A DNA stretch of 23,647 nt, taken from a virus. Shown piece after piece: positions 1-8,600 of this stretch. The position numbers were made by a program, and so were the translations under genes. The notes beneath the pieces were generated by a model. It saw nothing but the letters and a program-made list of their open reading frames with translations. It had not been told where the DNA came from and did not search any database. The stretch spans positions 1 through 23,647 of the IMG/VR virus record IMGVR_UViG_3300035698_009183; one strand, given 5' to 3'. Numbering within the stretch: position 1 is the first letter of the stretch; every line of letters begins with the position of its first letter.

Positions 1-1
1 A

Positions 2-379
2 AACTCATGTGTCGAAATTACTACATATTCTCCGCACTTAGCTAACCAGCTTTTGTTGATGTGTTTCAGGTGTGGGATATTAGCAAGATCCAACAAACAA
101 CCTATTAGTTCGTCGCCTAAGACATTCAAAACAGATAATGAATTTAGATACATAGTCAATATTTCATCTTCTGATTTGCCTAAGATTGCAGAATATGTAC
201 CTGGCAAACTTTCAGAAATTAACGTAAAAAAACGTAATGATAATAGAAGATTTTTCTGGAAAAACTTTGTAGTAGCTCCCGTAGTTTCTAATGAATCATA
301 TAATTACGATGGATATGTATATGATGTCAGGGTACCTGGAACATACACAGTCACTGCTAATGGAATAGCTACTCATCAA
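2..379 (+). other. Intein 1 in portal (C-terminal part only)
   Basis: The C-terminal 126 residues of an intein whose start is left of the window. The first visible residues (TTYSPHLANQLLLMCFRCGIL) resemble the tail of a LAGLIDADG (DOD) homing endonuclease domain. Block F is VYDVRVPGTYTVTANG, and block G is NGIATHQ followed by Ser at 380, where portal sequence begins (SRFYYENESK). The last intein residue is Gln, not the usual Asn; Gln-ending inteins are known but uncommon. The +1 Ser would make the C-extein nucleophile an oxygen. Confidence 0.85.
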
Positions 380-3300
380 TCTAGATTCTACTACGAAAAC
401 GAAAGTAAAGTTGCTGCTGGCGTAGACTTTTATGTAAACTTCCCACTTAATGGATTTAAACTAGAATGCAAAAGTAAAAAGATTGTTCAATACTATGAAC
501 AACTTTCAAAGAAACTAAAACTAAATCATTGGCTAAGATTAATAGCCCATGAGTATTTCCTTCTTGGAGATGTATTTCCATTCTTAGAAATAGATTGTCC
601 AGAATGTCACGGAAGAGGATATCTAAAAAATGGTAATCCATGTAACCATCCAGGCGGATCAATCAAGAGAATCATTATTCTTAACCCAGACTGGATTGAT
701 GTTCAGTCAAACGTACTGGCAACAGAACCTGTCATATCTCTAGTTCCAGATGACGAAATAAGAATGATAGTACAGAGAAAACAACCGAAAGAAATCTATG
801 ATAAGTTAGACCCTGAAACTGTAAGACGTATTGCCTCTGGTATACCAATTCCTCTATCAAATAGATGTGTAAGTCATATTAAACATAATGCTAGTCCTTA
901 TGGAGTATACGGATCGTCGCTACTAAGACGTATGTTTACTATATTGGCTTACAAAACAAAGCTTATGACAGCTAACTGGATTGTAGCCGAAAGATTAATT
1001 CTTCCTGTCAGAGTCGTTAAGATTGGAGACAAAGAAAGACCAGCAAGTCCTAATGACATAAGCGATGTTGCTAATCAATTGTCTGCTGTTGCCAATGATC
1101 CTAACTTGACACTTGTTACTCATCATGCATTTGACTATGAGTGGATAGGGGCTTGTAACTCTAGTGATACCAAGGCTTTATGTAAATCTGGAGGATGGAA
1201 GAATTACTGGGATATCGATCCAGATGATGAAATTATGATTTTCGATCCAAAAACAAATGAGATGAGATACGAAGAACCACTTGCCTTACATGAATACGAT
1301 TACGATGACTGGATGGTTGAATTCAGTGGTAACAAGATGGATATGCTTGTTACGCCAAATCATAAGATGCTTGGCTATAAGAGAAATAAGAAAACAGCTT
1401 ATACAATGGAAGCCAGAGATTTTGCAAAAATAGCTGGTCATGGTGATTCGTATGTACGTTGTGTTGCAAATTATGTTACAGAAGAGGCTCCAGACGCAAT
1501 AGATGTATGCGGATATCAAGTCCCAGTAGATACCTTTATGAAGTATGTAGGATACTATTTGTCTGAGGGATATTCTATATTTAACGAGTCAAAGAGAGCA
1601 TATAGAGTTTCCATATCCCAGTCTCCTACGGTCAATGCATCTGTATGTGAAGAAATCGATGAATTAATGCCAGATCTTGGTATAGAGTATTCAAAGTACG
1701 AATATGAAGGCAGAGTGACTACGTGGGACATTCTAAAGAAAACCATTGCCAAGCAGATTTCTGATTGGTTTGGACATAATTCTAATGACAAGAAAATTCC
1801 TTCCTTTATAAAGAATATGCCAGTTGATAAGTTGAAAATTCTTATAGATGCCTATTGCCAAGGTGATGCCAGTTTTTACGAATACCAATCATCTTATGCA
1901 GTACAATGTGGAACAAACAGCAAACAACTTGCTGATGACTTGTCAGAAATTTTATTCAAATCTGGATATGCTCCCATTATAAGCCAGTACCGCAAGGGCA
2001 AACAATACATGATTTACTGTAATCTATCTGATAACGGGCAAGGACGTATGCCTCGTATATCTGAAAAGCATGTAAAAGCTACATTATACAAAGGAAAAGT
2101 TTGGTGCTATTCAACATCAACAGGCTTCTTTGTTACTCAAAGAAATGGGAAAATTGCTATACAGGGAAATACTGGTAAGATACATAATATTACAGGTGAA
2201 CTTGAAGAAATTGGTAAGGAAATCCTTGACGGATTCATGCTTAACCAGGCATTATTGAATGGTGAAGCGGCAGCATATTCTAGTGCCCAAGTTGGTGTAG
2301 AAGTTATGATAAGGAGACTTGAAAGTTGGAGATCTCAGTTATCTGAGTGGGTAGAAACAAATATATTCTTACCTGTTGCCATGATGCAAGGATTCATTGA
2401 TGAAGAGAAGTCCAAAGAATTAGAAGAGAAGATGTACTTATATCCAACAATAAAATGGAATGATCTACAACTTAGAGATACGTCTAATCTAAAACAGATG
2501 CTTATGCAATTACATGATAAGCAACTTATTTCATCTCAGACATTGCTTGAAACATTTGATATTGATTATGATCAGGAAATACAGCGAATCCGTGATGAGC
2601 AAATTGTCGTAGGACAACAAGGGCAAATGATGGGTGGTCAGGGTGGAATGGGTGGAATGGGTGGAATGCCTGGTGGTGGAGGTATGCCAATGCCAATGCC
2701 TGGAGGCGGAATGCCAGGTATGGAAGGTGGCATGGAAGGTGGCATGGGGACACCTGGAGGAGATATGGGGATGGGAACACCTGGTGGAGCACCGGCAGGA
2801 GGAATGCCTATGGGAGCTGCGGCAGGAGCACCTCCGGCTGGCTTCAAGGTCGAGAAACGAGGCAAAGGTTCAAAGCCTGAAGATCTTATGCAAACTCCGC
2901 AACCCACATTACTCAAGCTTACTAATTTAGAACAGAAAATGTACAAACTTCTTATGAATCTAAATCTTCCATATAAGACTTTCGCACAATATAAAGTAGC
3001 AGTAGCTGGACAGCAGCAACCATTTGTTATAGACTTTGCTATGCCTGATTTGGGTATTGGTTTTGAATGCTTACATCCTGATACATTAGTACTGACTAAC
3101 AATGGATCAAAAAAAGCGAACGATGTGTCCGGAGACGATATGCTTGTTGGACAAAACGGAGATTATGTAAATATTGTAAAAAAATATATTAATCCGAATA
3201 AAAATAATATGGTATCTATAAAAGCACACGGGTTAACTGAAATATATTTGACAGATAATCATCCAGTACTTGTAAGCAAGTCTAAGAGAACAAGAGTCAA

Positions 3301-4507
3301 AAGACACGAACCAAAAATAACAAGAACACGATCATATATTGTTCCGGATAAACCACGTTTTATTGATGTAAAAGATATTTCTAAAGGAGATTTTTTACTT
3401 GTTCCTAAAAAAATTAAATCAACTACAATAAACCATATTGACTTAAGTAAATATAATAATAGGGAATTGGCTCATAACTCAAAAATTATTCCTGATAGAC
3501 TTAATCTAAACAAAGAAACAGGATGGTTAATGGGCATATATTTAGCAGAAGGAAATAGTTGCTGTGGCAATATTACATTTAGTTTACACAAAGATGAAAA
3601 AAAATATGCAGATAAAATATTGTTATATATGGATAAATATTTTGGGCTAAAAGGGAAAATTTACTATTCTATAAAAAATAATGGTATGAGAGTTTGTTTT
3701 TGTTGTCGATCCTTAGCAATTTTCTTTAAAAACAATTTCAACGAATATTCTTATACCAAATCACTTGCAGAATGGGTATTTACCGCAAATAATGATTTTA
3801 TGGAATCATTTTTAAATGGACATTGTGATGGAGATGGTTGTAGAGATAAAAAAAGACAAAGACATATTACAAGTTCTCCATACTTAGCAAATGATATCCA
3901 GAGATTATACTTTTCACTTAATAAAGTAGCTGTTGTTAATGTAACAAAAAGAGGTGGCAAAATACATGATTTTGGTAAAAATAGAAAATATGAAGTAAAA
4001 GATCTATACGAAGTTTCATATACAAAAAATAAATCGAAATTACAATACAGAGAAGATGATAAGTATTTTTATCTTCCAGTGAAAAATATTAAAAAAGTAA
4101 AATATAATGGAGATTTTACCGTAAACTTCGAGACAAGAGGTAAAGATGGAAGCAGTCATACTTTTGTTGTCCATAATGTAATTACGCACAATTGCGACGG
4201 GAAACAGTGGCATGAACAGGCAGAGAACCAAGTAAGAGATGGACAAAGAGATAGAAAATTAGCTGGAATAGGATGGAGAATTCTCAGGTTCAAAGAAAAA
4301 GCCCTTGATGAACAGATGGATGTGATACAAAAAGTTATCATAGAAAATATAAAGGCTGCTGCTAAATCTAGAAAACATGGTAAAACAGATAAAGAATTTA
4401 TAAAAACTTCAAGTGTAATTGAAGGAAAGTCTCCAGAAAATATTGTATACATAAAAGAGAATCTAGAACAAAATGTTGGTGATATGTTTATTATAGGAAC
4501 AGTATAA
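2..4507 (+). CDS. Portal protein with C-terminal PD-(D/E)xK nuclease domain, three inteins, 5' partial
   Basis: The reading frame is open from the left edge, so the start lies outside the window. After removal of inteins (2-379, 1154-2170, 3068-4192) the visible exteins total 661 residues. The first two (380-1153, 2171-2611) read as a phage portal: a fplnGf segment, HEYFLLGDVFPFLEI, a CPEC...C DnaJ-like cysteine cluster near 600-650, then GKIHNITGELEEIGKEILDGF and a helical C-terminal stretch. Portals form the dodecameric DNA entry ring at one capsid vertex. A Gly/Met/Pro linker (2612-2842) leads to about 190 residues resembling DUF559/Vsr-like nucleases: LEQKMYKLL, VIDFAMPDLGIGFE, then CDGKQWHE, RDGQRDRKLAGIGWRILRF. 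The D, E and DGK positions suit a PD-(D/E)xK active site. The portal call is firm. Nuclease activity is inferred. Upstream starts inside the first intein (e.g. position 53) are not real starts. Confidence 0.88.
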   Translation, partial: NSCVEITTYSPHLANQLLLMCFRCGILARSNKQPISSSPKTFKTDNEFRYIVNISSSDLPKIAEYVPGKLSEINVKKRNDNRRFFWKNFVVAPVVSNESYNYDGYVYDVRVPGTYTVTANGIATHQSRFYYENESKVAAGVDFYVNFPLNGFKLECKSKKIVQYYEQLSKKLKLNHWLRLIAHEYFLLGDVFPFLEIDCPECHGRGYLKNGNPCNHPGGSIKRIIILNPDWIDVQSNVLATEPVISLVPDDEIRMIVQRKQPKEIYDKLDPETVRRIASGIPIPLSNRCVSHIKHNASPYGVYGSSLLRRMFTILAYKTKLMTANWIVAERLILPVRVVKIGDKERPASPNDISDVANQLSAVANDPNLTLVTHHAFDYEWIGACNSSDTKALCKSGGWKNYWDIDPDDEIMIFDPKTNEMRYEEPLALHEYDYDDWMVEFSGNKMDMLVTPNHKMLGYKRNKKTAYTMEARDFAKIAGHGDSYVRCVANYVTEEAPDAIDVCGYQVPVDTFMKYVGYYLSEGYSIFNESKRAYRVSISQSPTVNASVCEEIDELMPDLGIEYSKYEYEGRVTTWDILKKTIAKQISDWFGHNSNDKKIPSFIKNMPVDKLKILIDAYCQGDASFYEYQSSYAVQCGTNSKQLADDLSEILFKSGYAPIISQYRKGKQYMIYCNLSDNGQGRMPRISEKHVKATLYKGKVWCYSTSTGFFVTQRNGKIAIQGNTGKIHNITGELEEIGKEILDGFMLNQALLNGEAAAYSSAQVGVEVMIRRLESWRSQLSEWVETNIFLPVAMMQGFIDEEKSKELEEKMYLYPTIKWNDLQLRDTSNLKQMLMQLHDKQLISSQTLLETFDIDYDQEIQRIRDEQIVVGQQGQMMGGQGGMGGMGGMPGGGGMPMPMPGGGMPGMEGGMEGGMGTPGGDMGMGTPGGAPAGGMPMGAAAGAPPAGFKVEKRGKGSKPEDLMQTPQPTLLKLTNLEQKMYKLLMNLNLPYKTFAQYKVAVAGQQQPFVIDFAMPDLGIGFECLHPDTLVLTNNGSKKANDVSGDDMLVGQNGDYVNIVKKYINPNKNNMVSIKAHGLTEIYLTDNHPVLVSKSKRTRVKRHEPKITRTRSYIVPDKPRFIDVKDISKGDFLLVPKKIKSTTINHIDLSKYNNRELAHNSKIIPDRLNLNKETGWLMGIYLAEGNSCCGNITFSLHKDEKKYADKILLYMDKYFGLKGKIYYSIKNNGMRVCFCCRSLAIFFKNNFNEYSYTKSLAEWVFTANNDFMESFLNGHCDGDGCRDKKRQRHITSSPYLANDIQRLYFSLNKVAVVNVTKRGGKIHDFGKNRKYEVKDLYEVSYTKNKSKLQYREDDKYFYLPVKNIKKVKYNGDFTVNFETRGKDGSSHTFVVHNVITHNCDGKQWHEQAENQVRDGQRDRKLAGIGWRILRFKEKALDEQMDVIQKVIIENIKAAAKSRKHGKTDKEFIKTSSVIEGKSPENIVYIKENLEQNVGDMFIIGTV
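1154..2170 (+). other. Intein 2 in portal (339 aa, with LAGLIDADG endonuclease)
   Basis: Begins at Cys after WIGA: CNSSDTKALCKSGGWKNYW is a block A variant common in phage inteins (C..DT..L...GWK). Block B is LVTPNHKML (TxxH). The homing endonuclease motifs are VGYYLSEGYS and LIDAYCQGDAS; both acidic residues remain, although the second has Ala in place of the last Gly. The end is VWCYSTSTGFFVTQRNGK...IQGN followed by Thr. The penultimate residue is Gly rather than His. Removing it joins WIGA to TGKIHNITGELEE, restoring a continuous portal sequence. Confidence 0.9.
2612..2842 (+). repeat. Gly/Met/Pro-rich low-complexity linker in portal
   Basis: About 77 codons of Gly, Met and Pro with near-tandem 9-base units (GGTGGAATG) at the start. 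It separates the portal body from the nuclease-like C-terminal domain and is probably a flexible tether. Antisense open frames across this stretch are by-products of the repeat. Confidence 0.85.
3068..4192 (+). other. Intein 3 in portal nuclease domain (375 aa, with LAGLIDADG endonuclease)
   Basis: Starts at Cys (CLHPDTLVLTNNGSKKANDV, block A) and ends HNVITHN followed by Cys at 4193. Block B is IYLTDNHPVLV (TxxH). The endonuclease motifs are LMGIYLAEGNS and LNGHCDGDGCR, both with intact acids. Splice junctions are classical (Cys1, His-Asn end, Cys+1). Base composition is visibly more AT-rich than the flanking exteins, a sign of recent arrival. Excision joins GIGFE to CDGKQWHE and so rebuilds the predicted nuclease active site. 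Confidence 0.93.
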
Positions 4508-4509
4508 GG

Positions 4510-4947
4510 ATGCCTAAATTCAATCTTTCAATATATAAAGAAGCTGGAACAAGAAGAATAAGAGATAGGGGAATACGCTGGGAAGAAACGTATCATGAAA
4601 GATCTAAACCTTTAAAAAAGAAGTTTGATAAGATTCTAGGTCCAGGTTCATATTATCGTTGGGAAGGACATGATTATACTACAGACTCTGATTATTTTGT
4701 AGTTGTTGGTCCTGCTATTCAGAGAAGCGGAGAAAAGTCTTTTTTCTCTGGCGTAAAAAAATTACCACCTAGATATAAAAGAGCAAAAGTTAAAACATAT
4801 GCTCCAAGTGGTGAATATTTTACAAATATCTTTTCTGCCTTAAGCCATGCTTCTAAAATGTGGGGGATTTCTTTTCCTCCTCATCAGCAAAAGTATGACA
4901 ACAATGATCTTGCTCCTATAGATATACCAAGACATGTAAAAGGATAA
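4510..4947 (+). CDS. Small hypothetical phage protein (145 aa)
   Basis: It starts two bases after the portal stop, so the two genes are probably co-transcribed and perhaps translationally coupled; an AGGA lies about 12 bases upstream of the ATG, inside the portal end. The protein is basic and rich in aromatic residues, with no membrane segment or signal peptide. The N-terminus MPKFNLSIYKEAG places Tyr at position 9, as in five other small proteins of this window. The rest (RWEETYHERS, SYYRWEGHDYTTDSDYFVV, PPRYKRAKV) matches no family I recognise. Position between portal and protease suggests a virion or head-assembly component, but that is inference only. Confidence 0.75.
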   Translation: MPKFNLSIYKEAGTRRIRDRGIRWEETYHERSKPLKKKFDKILGPGSYYRWEGHDYTTDSDYFVVVGPAIQRSGEKSFFSGVKKLPPRYKRAKVKTYAPSGEYFTNIFSALSHASKMWGISFPPHQQKYDNNDLAPIDIPRHVKG

Positions 4948-5036
4948 AAATAGAGGATTATTTATGTTGTACATGAAAAGCACAGTATACACAAGATGAA
5001 ATACTATGTTATTTTTTTTAGTAAAGAAAGGTCATT

Positions 5037-5513
5037 ATGAGTATACCGCCCGCCGCCCCCGCCGCAGTAACAATAAATGAAACTAGAAACGGGAATAGTA
5101 CAAGAGCTTTTGCAGGAGTGATAGCTTTATTACTAGTTATAGCTGGTGTCTATGCTATGGTTGAACCAATGAACCAAAGAATAAACTCTTTAGAACGAGC
5201 TTTGGCTGCACAAAAAATAGAACAAACTAAAATATTAGATAAAATGTCTGATCGGTTAGAAATAGATGATATGAGAGAAAGAAAAGATACTGCAAAAATG
5301 AGTTCAATGTCAGAGAAGTTTGCAGAGGTTGAAACTCAATTCAGTGCTATAGATAGAAGAGTATCAGGACTTGAAGAATGGCAAATTTGGTGGAATAGAC
5401 AAATACCTGCCGGGAGCGCAAGGCAAGATGAGAAGATAGCAAATCTTGAGAAAATTATGTATAATTTACTTGACGAACATTTAAATCATAAGAAAAATTT
5501 ACAGGATAAATGA
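5037..5513 (+). CDS. Membrane-anchored coiled-coil protein (158 aa)
   Basis: Preceded by AAAGAAAGG about 8 bases before the ATG. Residues 1-23 are a short polar N-terminus with a Pro/Ala run, residues 24-43 form one hydrophobic segment (FAGVIALLLVIAGVYAMV), and most of the remainder is charged, heptad-like helix (INSLERALAAQKIEQTKILDKM..., then VETQFSAIDRRVSGLEEW). This is a single-pass membrane protein with a coiled coil, most simply N-in/C-out. The layout recalls spanin or membrane-anchoring phage proteins, but no lipobox is seen and the family is not recognised. It is followed at once by a 34-residue membrane peptide. Confidence 0.78.
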   Translation: MSIPPAAPAAVTINETRNGNSTRAFAGVIALLLVIAGVYAMVEPMNQRINSLERALAAQKIEQTKILDKMSDRLEIDDMRERKDTAKMSSMSEKFAEVETQFSAIDRRVSGLEEWQIWWNRQIPAGSARQDEKIANLEKIMYNLLDEHLNHKKNLQDK

Positions 5514-5541
5514 TACGAACCCACGACATGAGGAATTAATA

Positions 5542-5646
5542 ATGGGACTGGTAATAATAGCTGGCGTTGGAGTTTATTGGATATTAATAAACGAACCTAA
5601 ATGGTTTACTAACCACTGGTATCACTGGATGAGATGGTGGAACTAA
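5542..5646 (+). CDS. Tiny membrane protein (34 aa)
   Basis: ATG with GAGGAATTA 6-12 bases upstream. The product MGLVIIAGVGVYWILINEPK is a single transmembrane helix followed by a Trp-rich amphipathic tail (WFTNHWYHWMRWWN) with six Trp in 14 residues. It lies between the coiled-coil membrane protein and the protease-scaffold gene. Such an interfacial Trp-rich tail suggests membrane-surface binding. A role in lysis or in anchoring the partner upstream is possible but not shown. Confidence 0.62.
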   Translation: MGLVIIAGVGVYWILINEPKWFTNHWYHWMRWWN

Positions 5647-5684
5647 GCTATATGCCAATTTTAGACAGATAGATAGGTAACATA

Positions 5685-8600
5685 ATGGCACTACATAAAA
5701 AAGCGAATACTCACAATAATACGATTATGCTTCCGTTAAATAAGCCTGATTGGCCGGAATACCAACTTAAATATGCTTCTATAGATAAAATGCAAGAACC
5801 AGACTTAGGTGGATTTGATTTAGAAGCTGAGATAGAAAAACATCCAGATAATCTATTCATCAAAATTCTTGCTATTGTAAAAGATGAGGTGAATGATAAC
5901 GGAGATGCTTTCTCAGAAACAGAGCTTATTAAAGCTACTGATTCTTTTGTAGGCGTTCCTGTCTTCTGTAATCATCAAAACGATGATATAGAAAAAGCAA
6001 GGGGAATCGTAATACATTCATGGTATGACAAACAAGCTGGTGGAATCTATATTATATCAAGAGTAGACAGAATTGCTTACCCTCAACTAGCACGTTCAAT
6101 AGAAGAGGGTATTGTTCTAGGTTCTTCAATGGGATGCTTTCGTGGGAACATGAGAGTATTGATGTCAGATGGTTCGTATAGACCAATAAAAGAAATTAAA
6201 AAAAATGATAAGGTAATAACTCATAAAGGTAACATTAAAAAGGTAAAAAACGTTCAGATTCATACTGATAAGACAAACACAGATATTTACAAAATTAAAG
6301 TAGAAGGATTGCCAAACGAGATACATGTAACTGGTGAACATCCATTTTACTTGCTGAAAAAACAAGATCATTGTTTTATCACTGGAGAACATATAGGTAC
6401 ACGAAAAGGAAGAAGAGAAGATAACAATAATAGTCAAAACTATAGAAGAAGGGTAAAAAGAGGAGTTTACCAAAAAGAAGAATATAAGACTGCTCTTAAA
6501 GATGGATTATTGGATCTTCATGATTTTGGATGGGAAAAAACAAAAAACTTATCTGTTGGAGATATGGTTACGTTTCCAATATCTAATATGGAAATTGATA
6601 GCGAAGACGCAACTATTGAGAAGGCAAGATTAATCGGCTATTTCTTAGCCGAAGGAAGCTATCTTAAATACAAAGGAAGACGTACTGCCGTTGAATTTAA
6701 TATTAATTTAACCGAAGAAAAAGACACTCTAGGAAGAGAAATTATTAGTCTTTTACGTTATGTTTTTAAAGGATATAGGAACGAACCGTGGATACAAGAA
6801 AGACCAAAAAGAAATACTTACATGGTAAGACTTTATGGTACTGAAGTAGTAGAGTGGTTTTATAAATATTGTAATGAATATTCTCATAAAAAATATATGC
6901 CAGAAGAATGTTTATTCTGGCCTAAAGAAATACAAAAACATATTTTAGGGGCATGGATTAACGGAGATGGAACAAGAAGAAGAGTTTATCATCCTAGATC
7001 TGGCAAAAAACAAGAAAATATAACTTCAACAACTACGTCTGAACAACTACACTATCAGATGAAATTCATAACATCTAGGTTAGGAATATATTCGACAACC
7101 GATCAAGTCACAGAAAGAGCAATAAAAAGAAATAGAAAACCTTATTATACTCTTGTTTTTGGATCAAGAGAATCTGTAAAACTTAATGACGTTTTATCTG
7201 ATTCTAGAAAAGTTTCAGAAAACAATATAAAATCACAATTTCGATGTGCTGATAACTACATGGTTATGCCAATTAAAAATATCAGTACTGAATACAATGA
7301 TCAACAAGTATTTAATATAGAAGTAGAAGATGACCATTCTTATATAGTAGAAGGTGTTGCCGTGAAAAATTGCTCGGTAACCGCATCTATTTGTTCTATC
7401 TGTCATAATTGTGCTTCAGTTGCAGATGAATATTGTTCGTGTATTAAAGAAAGAAAGAACAAAAAAGTTAGTAGTAAAGTAAAATGTGAATACCACAACA
7501 GTCCTATTAAATTAGAAGGATATGAAGATGTATGTCCAATTTGCGGAGCTACGGAAAGAGAATCTAAAAAGAACGAATACAAAAATGCTCAGATTTTTGA
7601 GCATAACTTTGGCATCAAGTTCATCGAAGATTCATTTGTCGTAAATCCTGCATGTCATAATTGTCTTGTTCAAGAAATCTTTAATAAAACAGAATTCGAA
7701 AAGAAAGTTGCATCTCTTAAAGAGAAGGTACAAGGACTTGCAAAAGTCGCATGTTCTTCTGGAACATGTAACTTAGATCCTATTATTATTAAAGCTGCTG
7801 GGAAACAAGAGTTGGACGAACTTGGACAAGTTATGGAAATACTTGAAAAAGTTGCTAAATCAATGATGTCCCAGAAAGAATATGTTTCTATGCAATATGT
7901 CAGTGATGTTGTCGAAACGATGGCAAGCATACAGTCATATTTTGATGAACTTACAGAAATGGGTTATGGACAGATACCATCTCCTATGATAACAGGAGAA
8001 GAAAACATAGAGTTGCCGAAGTCTTCAGATGACATTGCAGAGCAATCACAACAACAACAACAACAACAACAACCATTGCCAAGTCCTCCTCAACTTCAGC
8101 CTACATCACAAGGTGGATTTGAGACACAGGACGTTGGATCGGGTATAGGGACAGTTACTAAACCTAAATTGTCAGAAAAAAAGAAGGATTTTATTCAAAA
8201 ATCTTCTAATTTAATTAAGAAACTATCGGAGCTAAACGAGAGATTGAATTCTCAGGAAATTACTACTCAAATTGGAAAAGACTATAAGGAGTCACAAATG
8301 GCAGACAAGAATAAAACTGGGCAAGAAAGCACAGATCTAAATAAGGTCGCTTCTGAACACAGTACTGATGTTATTACAGAAAAGCAACTACCTGAGGATC
8401 AAGGTGGTGGAGCAAGAACTGAGGAAATACGACCTGTTATCTTAGAAAAACAGCTTAACAATCCTAGTGAATACAAAAAGGATGGTTTAGTTGGCTCTCT
8501 TGAAGGTCCGATGGATAGATGGGGAACTTACGAAGTAATAACAGAAAAACAAATGTCTAGCGTTAATAAAGAATGTGTTGCCAGATGGGTAGACTATCCT

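Noticed and set aside
53-60. TTG/ATG start codons for the portal gene near the left edge
   Set aside because: They lie inside the C-terminal half of intein 1; the frame is open to the window edge, so the gene starts outside.
2526-3102. Long antisense open frames opposite the Gly/Met linker
   Set aside because: They mirror low-complexity coding sequence (Pro/Ile repeats), have no ribosome site and overlap a certain gene.
4964-4999. 11-residue frame after GAGGATT
   Set aside because: Too short, no recognisable product and no coupling with the next gene.
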